A stretch of 64,000 bases of DNA, from NCBI RefSeq assembly GCF_030056815.1, contig NZ_JASHKR010000020.1:1-64000 (forward strand), written 5' to 3'. Under the pieces are notes generated by a model, which was given only the letters and a program-made list of their open reading frames with translations, was not told the origin of the DNA and did not search any database. Below are positions 33,785-42,983 of the stretch, piece by piece (position 1 is the stretch's first letter; the number at the start of each line of letters is the position of its first letter). This DNA is from Rhodococcus sp. IEGM 1379 (lineage in GTDB: Bacteria; Actinomycetota; Actinomycetes; Mycobacteriales; Mycobacteriaceae). The translations under genes and the position numbers were made by a program.

Positions 33785-34783
33785 TCAGCCGGCAGACTGA
33801 AACTTCTGATAGCTCAACGCGAGCAACTCTGGATCCGGCCGCTCTGTCCGCGAGGACGGAATCATCATCAATTTCTGCCCGTGCCGTTCCTTGAGGCCAT
33901 ATTCAAGCATCGGACCGTCGATCTCGACGAGAAGATCCTGCCTGATCTCGACCACAAGATCGGGACTAATGCCGAGAATGTGTACATCGAAAGCAGCGTG
34001 ATGGATCTTGCACATTGCTAAACCATTTCGTACCGAAGCGACACCAGCCTCATCCGAATCAGGTACGATATGTGCCGCGTCAAGCAACGAGCTGTGCCCC
34101 AAAGCGCAAACAGCACAGCGTGTTTCGTAGGCTCGCATCACTGTCGCACGGAAGACAGGCTGGTGCAGTCGTCGCTTCGTTTCGGAAATCAAGTATCGGC
34201 GCAGATGGGATTCAATCGGCGAATCCGTCATGTGAAGATCACGTGCAAATTCGGTTGCAACCACGAACTGGTGAAGAGATACTTCTTCTGCGACAAGAAA
34301 TACGGGAAAGATCGGTTGGAACTGTCCCGGCCCGACACCGAAGAACCAGATCAGCGGCACCTTCTGCTCCATCGCCGCACGCAGCCCGCGATTGTCCTGG
34401 TGATCCGGGTCCACACCGCTCCACTTGTACCGGAGAAAGCCATCGGCTCCGACTGCGTCCTCATATGGTCGATCGGCACCTTCGCGACGATAAACTGTGC
34501 TGATCGAAAGAGCGGACGATAGTTGGCGTGGCTTGCGGATGCCGCGTTGGGGATCCATCAATCTGAACATTTCGCCGTCGATTGTGAAATCAAGCAGCTC
34601 TTGCTTGCTGATGGAGTCGAGTCCATCGTTGGTCCGCACAGTGAGGAACTGCATCGCTTCGCGACGCAGGCGCGTATCGAAAGCCTCAGGGCCATGCGCG
34701 ATGCTCACAATGTCAGTCACGCAGGCGTCCTCTCCCCCGTATGCTCGTGCATACGCAGCGGCGTTCACGCTATCGGAGGTCAT
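33785..34783 (-). CDS. HNH endonuclease-domain protein
   Basis: The 332-residue protein has a C-terminal HNH nuclease domain: TRCAVCALGHSSLLDAAHIVPDSDEAGVASVRNGLAMCKIHHAAFD, with the Cys pair (CAVC), catalytic AAHI, the Asn of RNGLAMC and the final His. The N-terminal 200 residues (including TVYRREGADRPYEDAVGADGFLRYKWSG and VPLIWFFGVGPGQFQPIFPVFLVAEE) look like the recognition part of putative HNH restriction enzymes. No methyltransferase gene is adjacent, so it may target modified DNA. The ATG at 34783 was chosen over a TTG at 34813. Confidence 0.82.
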   Translation of the reverse strand: MTSDSVNAAAYARAYGGEDACVTDIVSIAHGPEAFDTRLRREAMQFLTVRTNDGLDSISKQELLDFTIDGEMFRLMDPQRGIRKPRQLSSALSISTVYRREGADRPYEDAVGADGFLRYKWSGVDPDHQDNRGLRAAMEQKVPLIWFFGVGPGQFQPIFPVFLVAEEVSLHQFVVATEFARDLHMTDSPIESHLRRYLISETKRRLHQPVFRATVMRAYETRCAVCALGHSSLLDAAHIVPDSDEAGVASVRNGLAMCKIHHAAFDVHILGISPDLVVEIRQDLLVEIDGPMLEYGLKERHGQKLMMIPSSRTERPDPELLALSYQKFQSAG

Positions 34784-35035
34784 GAACACGATCCCAGTCA
34801 CCACGCCGGACAACAGGAAATATGTCGCCGAGACGGGCGGATGTCAGCCGAGGCTGTTCGACACCTAGCGAACCTTCCGACTGTTATTCGACCGGTTCCT
34901 GGTGGCACCTATACGACCAGCCCATATCTTGCGGGGTTCCCGTCAAGTAGGACCTGCGTCACGCACCAAACAAGCGCACGGTAAACATGAAGGACATAGA
35001 AACAAATTCCCTTATCGGTAAACGAGGTACGACAG

Positions 35036-36040
35036 ATGAACGGTGCAGTTGCCATCGGTGATGGCATATTCCAGATTCCAGTCCCCATCACAAATAACCC
35101 GCTGGGCAATACGCTTGTCTACGCGATGGAATCTCCCAACGGTTTGATCCTCGTCGACGCTGGTTGGGGCGATGACAACGGCTGGCAAGGCCTCAACGCC
35201 GGCTTGGCGGAGATCGGTCATTCGGTCACCGATATCGAGGGCGTTGTGGTGACGCATTTCCATCCTGACCACACGGGACTGTGTGGCCGGGTACGCGAGG
35301 CGTCGGGCGCTTGGATCGCCATGCACGAGGACGATCACGACCTCTTCAACAAGATGGCTACCACTCGCGATGACGACTGGATGGCACATCAACTCGGCAA
35401 CATGACCAAGGCTGGAGCCCCGGAAGCCGATCGCGAAGCTTTCCGGCATTCAGCCGCCGAAGGAGATTCTCCGGTCGGCATCGAGTCTGCTCCCGACCGC
35501 ATTCTCTCGGACAACGAGATCATCGCTCTGACCGGCCGCGGACTCCGCGTCGTCTACACCCCCGGACACACGCCGGGCCACGTCTGCTTCTACTTGGACG
35601 ACGCGAATGTCATGTTCACCGGCGACCATGTCTTGCAGAAGACGACCCCGCACGTCGGAAACTTCACGTATCCCCTCGAAGAACGTGACGGACTGGCCGA
35701 TTTCTTCGCTTCACTGCGACGCGTCCAGACCATGGACATCACACGCGGACTTGGCGCTCACGGTATTCCGATCGACAGTGTCGGTGGCCGCGCGGGCGAA
35801 CTGATCGAGCACCACGAGGAACGCCTCGAACACCTACTCGAGGCTTTCGCGGATCAGAAGCTGACAGTGTGGGAGGTTGCGGCTCACATGAAGTGGTACA
35901 AGCCGTGGTCGGAGATTTCTCCGATGGGCAAGACCATGGCGTTGTCCGAAGGTGCTGCGCATCTGCGCCATCTGGTTGCGCGCGAGCAGGTTTCGCAGGT
36001 TCCGGATACGGACCCGGCGCTGTTCGTTCGTACGTACTAG
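35036..36040 (+). CDS. MBL-fold metallo-hydrolase
   Basis: The 334-residue protein is a metallo-beta-lactamase-fold hydrolase with the dinuclear metal motif THFHPDHTG (HxHxDH), a second His in VYTPGHTPGHVCFYL, and the bridging Asp in MFTGDHVL. A helical C-terminal region (about 250-334) is typical of the lactonase/glyoxalase-II-like group. The natural substrate is unknown. The gene stands alone and ends in a strong terminator. Confidence 0.88.
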   Translation: MNGAVAIGDGIFQIPVPITNNPLGNTLVYAMESPNGLILVDAGWGDDNGWQGLNAGLAEIGHSVTDIEGVVVTHFHPDHTGLCGRVREASGAWIAMHEDDHDLFNKMATTRDDDWMAHQLGNMTKAGAPEADREAFRHSAAEGDSPVGIESAPDRILSDNEIIALTGRGLRVVYTPGHTPGHVCFYLDDANVMFTGDHVLQKTTPHVGNFTYPLEERDGLADFFASLRRVQTMDITRGLGAHGIPIDSVGGRAGELIEHHEERLEHLLEAFADQKLTVWEVAAHMKWYKPWSEISPMGKTMALSEGAAHLRHLVAREQVSQVPDTDPALFVRTY

Positions 36041-36046
36041 AGACAC

Positions 36047-36082
36047 GTCAGGGCCGACAAAACTTGTCGGCCCTGACTTTTA
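36047..36082 (+). terminator. Intrinsic terminator after the MBL gene
   Basis: A perfect 14-base stem (36047-36060 with 36064-36077) has a three-base loop and a TTTTA tail. It lies between the convergent MBL and stress-protein genes. Confidence 0.9.
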
Positions 36083-36970
36083 CTCGGATTCTGCCCGGTC
36101 GATGATTCGCGTCGCCGCAGACCGCGGAACTACAACCACCGGAACCGGCGAGTAGCGCACGATTTTCGCGGCGCGCGATCCGAGGAACACCCGGGCGATG
36201 GGGCCGGCTTGACTTGAGCCGACGGTCAATACGTCGCCGCGATCCCAGTCGATGTCGTCCAGCACCTCGTCCCAGTTGCGGCCATGACCCACTACGGCTT
36301 CCATGGTGTCGGGCGTCTGCGGCAAAGCTCTAACGCGTTCGAATGCTGCGCTCGTTTCCCGCTCGACAACGTCCACCCATTCCTGGACCACCTGCCAATC
36401 GCCTTCGGTACCGAGTGTGGTCGGGTATTGGGCGGAGGAACGAACAGCGAAGGACGCCAATCGAAGTCCGGCATTGACCCGGGCGGCAACTGTCGCGGCA
36501 GCGAGTACCAGATCGTCTTGATCGGGAGTGCCGGCATAGGCCGCAGTGACTCGTCGCACCACGTCGCCGTCTTCGGCCCGAAAACCTTTCGGCGCCAGCG
36601 CAACCGGGACGTCGGAACTGTGAAGCAATCGAGATGTCACACTGCCGAGTGCGACGCGACCGAAAACGCCGGCGGACGACGAGTCCAGAATGATCATCTT
36701 CGCGTCGTGCTCGTGAACGACATCGAGTAGACCCCCGGCGGTGGAGTGCGCTTCTCGAACGACGTATCGCGCGTCGATGTCAGCGGGAACTGTGGCACGT
36801 GCCTGTGTCAGTGCTTCTTCGGCGTCGACGCGCGTCATTCCCGACTGCGGCGACAACGAAATCACCGAGCAGACGACCAACGGTTCACCGAATGATCGCG
36901 CCAACAGCGTTGCCAGTTGGATGGTTCCGATACTGCTGCTATCCGGTGCGTAACCGGCGACGACAGTCAT
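36080..36970 (-). CDS. Universal stress protein, tandem UspA domains
   Basis: The 296-residue protein has two UspA domains. Each ends with a nucleotide-binding-like loop: SSSAGVFGRVALGSVTSRLLHSSDVPVALAP and GSSQAGPIARVFLGSRAAKIVRYSPVPVVVVP (G-x2-G-x9-G-S/T pattern, with the first Gly replaced by Ser in copy 1). Such proteins bind ATP and are induced under stress. It overlaps the APC permease gene by ATGA, so it may regulate or respond to that transporter. Confidence 0.88.
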   Translation of the reverse strand: MTVVAGYAPDSSSIGTIQLATLLARSFGEPLVVCSVISLSPQSGMTRVDAEEALTQARATVPADIDARYVVREAHSTAGGLLDVVHEHDAKMIILDSSSAGVFGRVALGSVTSRLLHSSDVPVALAPKGFRAEDGDVVRRVTAAYAGTPDQDDLVLAAATVAARVNAGLRLASFAVRSSAQYPTTLGTEGDWQVVQEWVDVVERETSAAFERVRALPQTPDTMEAVVGHGRNWDEVLDDIDWDRGDVLTVGSSQAGPIARVFLGSRAAKIVRYSPVPVVVVPRSAATRIIDRAESE

Positions 36971-38400
36971 GACTCGACCTCGAATCCCTTTTGCTCACCC
37001 AACTTGGAGTGCTTCATGGAGTAGGCGAAGTACCAGATGATCGCGACGGAAACCCAAACCAGGAACACGTAGATCGTGACCGTGCGGAGGTCCTTGATGA
37101 TCCACAGGCAACCCAAAATCGACAGAATCGGCGTCACCGGGTAGCCGGGAACCTTGAAGCTACGAGGCAGATCCGGATCGCTGCGCCGCAACAGAATGAC
37201 GCCCACCGAGACGACGAGGAACGCCACCAGCGTACCGATACTCGTCATCTCGGCAAGGAAACTGATGGGGATGAATCCGGCCAGAATACTGATGACGATA
37301 CAGACGATGATGGTGTTGGGGACCGGCGTGAGCGTCCGCGGGTTGACCTTGTGGAAGACGGACGGAATCATGCCGTCGCGGGACATCGCGAACAAGATTC
37401 GAGTCTGACCATAGATGACGACGAGCGTGACACTGCAGATCGAGACCACCGCTCCGGCGGCCAACAATGTTCCCGGCCAGGTCGATCCGGTGACATCCTC
37501 GAGGATCGCGGCCAGTCCGGCTTCCTGTCCCTCGAATTCGTCGGAACTCTGTGCGCCGATCGCCACGACCACCACTGCGACGTACACCGCGGTGACCGCG
37601 ACCAAAGCGATGAGAATTGCCAACGGCAGATTACGACGCGGATTCTTGACCTCTTCACCGGCCGTCGACACGGCGTCGAGGCCGATGTACGAGAAGAAGA
37701 TGATGCCCGCAGCAGACATGACGCCGCTGAATCCGAACGGAGCGAAGTCCGCGAAGTGGTTGCTGTTCCAACCCGCGATACCGACGACGATGAAGAGAAG
37801 CAGAATTCCGAGTTTGATCGACACCATGATCGCGTTGGCCTTGGCCGATTCACTCGCACCGCGAATGAGCAGGACTCCACACAGTCCCACGAGGATAACG
37901 GCCGGCAGGTTGATGATGCCGCCCTGCTCAGGAGCTTGGGACAGAGCTTCGGGGATCCGAAATCCGAAGAGATTACCGAGCAACTGATTGAGATACTGCG
38001 ACCATCCAACCGAGACAGCAGCAGCGGAGACCCCGTATTCGAGGAGCAGACAGGCGCCGACCGCCATGGCCGGTAGCTCTCCGAGCGTCGTGTAGGCGTA
38101 GGAGTACGACGAACCCGACGCTGGGACAGCTCCGGCCAACTCGGCATAACAGATTGCCGTGAGTCCGGCGACAACACCGGCAACGATGAAGGAAATGATC
38201 ACTGCTGGTCCCGCGACCGGAACGGCCTGGGACAGGACGAAGAAGATGCCCGTACCGATAGTGGCGCCGATTCCGAACATCGACAGCTGCACCAGCCCGA
38301 TACTGCGAGTCAGCTCACCGCCTTCGGTGTCGGCGCCGGTCTCCTTGTCGATCTGTATAGCAGGCTTACGCCGAAATATGTTTTCGACGACGGTAGCCAT
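36967..38400 (-). CDS. APC-family amino acid permease
   Basis: The 477-residue protein has 12 hydrophobic segments and the APC signature near its start: IGLVQLSMFGIGATIGTGIFFVLSQAVPVAGPAVIISF, followed by CYAELAGAVPASGSSYSYAYTTLGELPA. It is close to the cationic amino acid transporter group by the SGVMSAAGIIFFSYIGLDAVSTAGEEVKNPRRNLP block. It is the first gene of a two-gene operon with the stress protein. Confidence 0.9.
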   Translation of the reverse strand: MATVVENIFRRKPAIQIDKETGADTEGGELTRSIGLVQLSMFGIGATIGTGIFFVLSQAVPVAGPAVIISFIVAGVVAGLTAICYAELAGAVPASGSSYSYAYTTLGELPAMAVGACLLLEYGVSAAAVSVGWSQYLNQLLGNLFGFRIPEALSQAPEQGGIINLPAVILVGLCGVLLIRGASESAKANAIMVSIKLGILLLFIVVGIAGWNSNHFADFAPFGFSGVMSAAGIIFFSYIGLDAVSTAGEEVKNPRRNLPLAILIALVAVTAVYVAVVVVAIGAQSSDEFEGQEAGLAAILEDVTGSTWPGTLLAAGAVVSICSVTLVVIYGQTRILFAMSRDGMIPSVFHKVNPRTLTPVPNTIIVCIVISILAGFIPISFLAEMTSIGTLVAFLVVSVGVILLRRSDPDLPRSFKVPGYPVTPILSILGCLWIIKDLRTVTIYVFLVWVSVAIIWYFAYSMKHSKLGEQKGFEVES

Positions 38401-38529
38401 CGACGCTCCTCTCGAGTGACTCGTAGGAAACTGATCTATCTCCTAGAGCACCCGTAAGCGTTCCACTCCACAACCACCGATGCAAAGTGGTCAAGCACGG
38501 ACGTTGTCGGTAGCCGGTGCGAGTATCAA

Positions 38530-39295
38530 TTGATGACAACTTGTGGCCCCGATCAGCATGTATTTATCGCGCTCGGTACGCCGTGGCTGGACGCGGCGGT
38601 AGCGTTTCTCGAGCCCGAAGCTGACGTCAATCCTTGGAGCGTCCACGGCGACATGGCCGCGGGCGACATCCTGATCACCCTCCTCGATACCGAACCCCAG
38701 ACGGTGCTCTGTGTCGAAACCTTGACCGCTCCGTTCTCTGACGGCATGGCACGTGTCGAGGTCGACTCGTTCAGCCTTCCGCTTGTTCTCCACATCGAGA
38801 AACGGCTCGCCATCGCGTTCCCCGTGGAGACGGGACAGATCGACGACGCAATGGGCGATGAAATTCTTCAGTCGCTCGAGTCCGACCGCTACTCCCCGTT
38901 CGGGGAATTCGACGCTCTGGATCCGACTTCGACGGCGGCGCATGCCCGCACACTCATGGAGGACCGCGGAAGGTGCACGGCCTGCTACGAACCGCTGCAG
39001 TTGAAAAAGTACCGATCCGGCGACATCGTCCATTTCCATTCAGCGACGCGTGTCTTCCGGCTGCACCAACTTTGTCGAATTCATGGTCACGAAAAACCCG
39101 CCGTGCCCGGAAGGCAGGGCCAATCGCACTGCCAGATGTTCCCCCGGAATGCCTGCTTACCCCTTCGCTCTCCATCCCTGGACATCCAATACCGGCTGTG
39201 TCGTCGGTCCGGACACCCCGAAATGGCGTTGCCTCGCCTGCAACCAGTCGTGGGGGCAGATGTTCACGTACCCAGAATCCAGCGAGGTCACCTAG
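38530..39295 (+). pseudogene. Unknown zinc-ribbon-type protein gene with an apparent frameshift
   Basis: Frame 1 from the ATG at 38530 gives about 174 plausible residues (HVFIALGTPWLDAAVAFLEPEADVNPWSVHGDMAAGD ... LMEDRGRCTACYEPLQLKKYRSGDIVHFHS), then becomes rich in Arg, His and Pro, as expected of a shadow frame. From 39050 another frame looks real: SSGCTNFVEFMVTKNPPCPEG ... TGCVVGPDTPKWRCLACNQSWG, ending in TAG at 39295. The two parts join at the CGTGTC at 39049-39054 if two bases (GT) were lost. The Cys pairs of the two parts would build a zinc-binding unit. No family was recognised. Two overlapping genes or a sequencing error are alternatives. Confidence 0.5.
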
Positions 39296-39301
39296 CTCCA
39301 C

Positions 39302-39340
39302 GCCTGGCGGCCCAACGTCAGATATGAACGGCCGCCAGGC
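39302..39340. terminator. Hairpin between convergent genes
   Basis: An 11-base perfect stem pairs 39302-39312 with 39330-39340 around a 17-base loop. It lies between the stops of the zinc-ribbon gene and the dioxygenase gene. There is no T tract. Confidence 0.6.
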
Positions 39341-39353
39341 CTGAAATTATCGA

Positions 39354-40328
39354 TCAGTTCGCGGCAAACCCTGGCAGCCGCTCAACGTCCTCGATGATCG
39401 AGAACTCGGACGCGTCGCCCTTGATGATGCGACTGGACTCACCCCGGACGTCGACGGGTACATCGCCGGCCAGTGTCACGCGGTGAACACTGCGCGCCTG
39501 GGTTCCGTAATCGGAGACGCCGTAGTGCTGGGTGGCCTGGTTGTCCCAGATCGCCAGATCACCCGGAGCCCACGACCACCGAACAGTGTTTTCCAACTTG
39601 ATGATCCGTGCCTGCAGCAGCTGGTAGAGAGCTACCGATTCCGACGGCTTGAGTCCGACGAACTCCTTGACGAAATGCCCCAGAAGTAGAGTCTTCTCCC
39701 CCGTCACCGGGTGGATGCGGACCACCGGATGCTCCGTCTCGTAGATCTCCCGCGTGAATTCACCGTAGTTGGTCACGCGCTGAGAGTTACCCTGCTGCAC
39801 CTTGTCCACGATCTCGGCGTAGTCATAGGCATTGGTATGCACCGCCCGCAGGTTCTCGACCAACACCTTGAGCGAGTGCGGCAGCTGGTTGTACGCAGCG
39901 GTCGTGGACGCCCACGTGGTGGCTCCGCCGTACTCGGGAATGGTGGTGGGGCGCAAGATCGACGCCTTCGGGATGCGGTCGATGAACGTGACATCGGTAT
40001 GCCAACTGCTGGCGGCGCCGTCGAGTACCAACAGCTTGTTGTCCTTGGACGTGAGCGTGGGGTGCGTGGTGGTCTGGGTGCCGAGGGTTCCGGCAAATTC
40101 GTACTGAGACACGTCGTCGAGGTGCTGCTGGCCGCGGAAGAACACAACCTTGTGCGCCGCCAAGGCATATCGAATTGCGTAGGCCGTCTCTTCGGAGAGA
40201 TCACCGGAGAGGTGAACTCCGTCGATCCGGGCTCCGATCAGCTCTCCGACCTTGTGGACGGTGATGCCGCCGGCGGCGTAAATCTCTTCGGGTGTAAGGG
40301 TGACGCGCTCGAGTTCACTGATGGACAT
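39354..40328 (-). CDS. Fe(II)/2-oxoglutarate dioxygenase, AtsK/TauD type
   Basis: The 324-residue protein belongs to the TauD/TfdA family. The metal triad is H110 and D112 in SWHTDVTF and H282 in SVHRVTL; R278 probably binds 2-oxoglutarate. [38 protein letters not shown] and [18 protein letters not shown] are typical of the alkylsulfatase AtsK branch, which cleaves alkyl sulfate esters and releases sulfate. GGAG lies six bases before the ATG. It lies 57 bases after the ABC ATPase gene and is the last gene of that operon, which suggests that the imported compound is its substrate. Confidence 0.87.
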   Translation of the reverse strand: MSISELERVTLTPEEIYAAGGITVHKVGELIGARIDGVHLSGDLSEETAYAIRYALAAHKVVFFRGQQHLDDVSQYEFAGTLGTQTTTHPTLTSKDNKLLVLDGAASSWHTDVTFIDRIPKASILRPTTIPEYGGATTWASTTAAYNQLPHSLKVLVENLRAVHTNAYDYAEIVDKVQQGNSQRVTNYGEFTREIYETEHPVVRIHPVTGEKTLLLGHFVKEFVGLKPSESVALYQLLQARIIKLENTVRWSWAPGDLAIWDNQATQHYGVSDYGTQARSVHRVTLAGDVPVDVRGESSRIIKGDASEFSIIEDVERLPGFAAN

Positions 40329-40385
40329 GAAATTCTCCTTGGGGAATCTAAAGTGAAAGAAGTTGGTGTCGAACGTGCGGATAGG

Positions 40386-42086
40386 TCAAACCGCAACAGT
40401 CAGGTCGAGCGCCGCAAGTGCACGTTCCCGTCCTTCGCGCTGACGTCGCGGATCCGGAATCGGAACCGCCGCAACCAATTGCCGGGTGTAGTCCTGACGC
40501 GGTGAGCGAAATACCTCTGCAGCGGGGCCCTCTTCGATCAATTCCCCGCTGCGAAGTACCGCTACCCGATCGGCTACCTGATGGACAACGGCCAGATCGT
40601 GGCTGATGAACAGGCATGCGAAGTTGTATTCCTCTCGTAGATCGGCAAAGAGCGACAAAACATCGGCTTGAACGGATACGTCCAGCGCACTGGTCGGCTC
40701 GTCCGCCACCAGCAGTCGTGGCCCCAGCGCCAGAGCGCGAGCGAGTGCAACCCGCTGGCGTTGTCCACCGGAAAGCTCACTCGGTGCCCGCTGCGCAAAA
40801 GACCTTGGTAGACGCACTGATTCGAGCAACTCCCCCACCCTGTTTCGCAGCAAAGCGCCGGTTGCAAAGCGATGAACCTCGAGGGGCTCTCCGATGCTCT
40901 GTCCCACCGAACGTCGTGGATCAAGCGATGCCGCCGGATCCTGGTGGATGAGGGCCATGCCCTTACGCAGGCCTCGCAGGTTGGTCGCCGAGATCGTCCC
41001 GAGATCCGTGCCGTCGAAGCTCACACTGCCACTGCTGGCCCGGATAACCCCGAGAGCTGATCGTCCGAGAGTTGTTTTTCCCGAACCTGATTCGCCGACC
41101 AACCCGACAACCTCACCGGGACGCACACTCAGGCTCACACCGTCGACGGCCCGAAACTCCTTGTTACCCAACCTCGACGGGTAGACGATGGATACGTCGT
41201 CGAAACGCAGGATCGGAGCGGCAAGCGAGTCTTCCAACCCTTCGACCAGAGCGACGGCCGGCCTTACGTGCCCAGCCTCCGGCAACCGCGGAACAGCGGC
41301 CAGCAGAGCCTTCGTATACGGCTCAGTCGGTGCCGCAAAGAGATCGAAGACCGACTGCTCCTCCACCACCTGCCCCGACTTCAACACAAGCACGCGGTCA
41401 GCGATATCTGCCACGACGCCCATGTTGTGCGTGATGAGCAGAATTGCGGTTCCCGATCGATCTCGCAAATCTCGCAGCAGTTCCAGAATCTCAGCCTGCA
41501 CCGTCACGTCGAGAGCTGTGGTGGGCTCGTCGGCAATGAGAAGATCCGGTGAACCCGACAGCGCCAGAGCAATGACTACCCGTTGCTTCTGACCACCCGA
41601 AAGTTGATGCGGATACCAGTCGACTCGTCTCTCCGGATCCGGAATCTCGACCATCTTCAGTAGTTCGATCGCTCGGGAACGTGCTGCAGCCCGGGAGATC
41701 TTGCCGTGGGCCCGCAGCACCTGGGCGATCTGCCACCCCACCTTCTGAACCGGATTGAGTGCAGTCTGTGGTTCTTGGAAGACCATCGCAGCCTTGATAC
41801 CTCGCACCTGATTCAACGTTGCCTCGTCGGCTCCAAGCACCTCCTCACCATCGAGTTCGATCGACCCACTCGCCTGCGCACCATCCGGAAGCAGCCCGAG
41901 AACGGCCCGCGCGGTCAGCGACTTCCCGGAACCGGACTCGCCGACCAGCGCGAGGATTTCTCCTTGCCTCACTTCGAGATTCACGTGATCTACGACGGTG
42001 GTCGATGGGCGTCGGGAATCGTCGGCGCCGAACGTGATCAACAGGTCCTTGATAGAGAGGACCGCTTGTTTCACAGCTGTACTCAT
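40386..42086 (-). CDS. Fused double ABC ATPase of a peptide/opine-type importer
   Basis: The 566-residue protein contains two complete nucleotide-binding domains, like DppD-DppF joined. Half 1 has GESGSGKSLTARAVLG, LSGGQKQR and LLIADEPTTALD. Half 2 has GESGSGKTTLGRSALG, LSGGQRQR and LLVADEPTSALD. Each half ends in the oligopeptide-type C-terminal region (PYTKALLAAVPRLPE and DYTRQLVAAVPIPDP). It energises the two permeases encoded upstream. AAGGA lies nine bases before the ATG. Confidence 0.92.
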   Translation of the reverse strand: MSTAVKQAVLSIKDLLITFGADDSRRPSTTVVDHVNLEVRQGEILALVGESGSGKSLTARAVLGLLPDGAQASGSIELDGEEVLGADEATLNQVRGIKAAMVFQEPQTALNPVQKVGWQIAQVLRAHGKISRAAARSRAIELLKMVEIPDPERRVDWYPHQLSGGQKQRVVIALALSGSPDLLIADEPTTALDVTVQAEILELLRDLRDRSGTAILLITHNMGVVADIADRVLVLKSGQVVEEQSVFDLFAAPTEPYTKALLAAVPRLPEAGHVRPAVALVEGLEDSLAAPILRFDDVSIVYPSRLGNKEFRAVDGVSLSVRPGEVVGLVGESGSGKTTLGRSALGVIRASSGSVSFDGTDLGTISATNLRGLRKGMALIHQDPAASLDPRRSVGQSIGEPLEVHRFATGALLRNRVGELLESVRLPRSFAQRAPSELSGGQRQRVALARALALGPRLLVADEPTSALDVSVQADVLSLFADLREEYNFACLFISHDLAVVHQVADRVAVLRSGELIEEGPAAEVFRSPRQDYTRQLVAAVPIPDPRRQREGRERALAALDLTVAV

Positions 42087-42128
42087 CGCTAGTCCTTTTC
42101 AGTGTCGTAGAAGTTCAGCGTCGTGGAG

Positions 42129-42983
42129 TCAGATACGGCGGGCCCGGCCGAGAGACTGGGCAATAAGTAGGAAGCTCAGGACCAACGCAGACACGATCAC
42201 CAGCGGTCCGACGGCGTAGGCCGGATTGGCATCAAGATTGGGGATAGCGCCGGCGATTATGGATCCCAACGACGGGTCCGGCGGGCGAACACCGATGCCC
42301 AGGAAACTCATCGCGCTTTCCGCAAAGACAGCAACGGACATCGAGAGGGCAATCTGCACTCCCAGCGGTTCGATGGCGTTGGGCAACACATGCTTACGGA
42401 GCACCCACCATCGACCCGCGCCGATTACCTCGGCCGATTCCACGAACGGCAACTCCCGCACCTTGAGAACTGTCGTGCGCACCAGACGCCCGAACAACGG
42501 TATTTCTGCAGCCACGATCACGGCAATGACCGGGCCGACCCCAGGGCCGGTGATCGCGACCAACGTAATCGCCAGAATCAATAGTGGGAAAGCAAGAATC
42601 ACGTCGAAGATGCGCTGTGCGATGACGTCGGCGACGGGATTGATACTCGACACCAGGCCGGCCAGTGAGCCGATGATCGCACCCAGTGGAACCGCGACCA
42701 GCACGATGACGAGGTTGATCCGGATGCCGTAGAGAGAACGAGTGAAGACGTCACGGTTCACCTGATCAGTTCCGAACCAGTGCTGGGCACTGGCGCCCAA
42801 GAGATTTGCGCCCTCGATCTGCTCGTTGGGTCCGTAGTGGGTCAGCAGTGGTGCTGCAATTCCCGCTGCCGCGATAACCAGCAGAATCACGACGCCGGCC
42901 AAACCCTGACCGTGTGTCAGCGCCGCAAGCACCGGCCGCGATCGACGAACCTCAAGGTCGACGGGATGGTCGACAACAGTCAT
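42129..42983 (-). CDS. DppC-type ABC permease
   Basis: The 284-residue permease has five to six membrane segments. It shows GTDQVNRDVFTRSLYGIRINLVIVLVAVPLGAIIGS and an EAA loop VESAEVIGAGRWWVLRKHVLPNAIEPLGVQ, both diagnostic of DppC/OppC. It overlaps the preceding permease gene by ATGA. With the partner permease it forms the transport channel of the peptide-type importer. Confidence 0.9.
   Translation of the reverse strand: MTVVDHPVDLEVRRSRPVLAALTHGQGLAGVVILLVIAAAGIAAPLLTHYGPNEQIEGANLLGASAQHWFGTDQVNRDVFTRSLYGIRINLVIVLVAVPLGAIIGSLAGLVSSINPVADVIAQRIFDVILAFPLLILAITLVAITGPGVGPVIAVIVAAEIPLFGRLVRTTVLKVRELPFVESAEVIGAGRWWVLRKHVLPNAIEPLGVQIALSMSVAVFAESAMSFLGIGVRPPDPSLGSIIAGAIPNLDANPAYAVGPLVIVSALVLSFLLIAQSLGRARRI

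Noticed and set aside
33304-33894. 196-codon frame running from the Cys-rich gene into the HNH gene
   Set aside because: It is the second phase of the Cys-rich gene and then antisense to the nuclease; composition is Thr/Arg/Ser-rich as expected of a shadow.
33785-34783. Complete restriction-modification system
   Set aside because: The HNH protein has no adjacent DNA methyltransferase or specificity gene; only a stand-alone nuclease can be supported.
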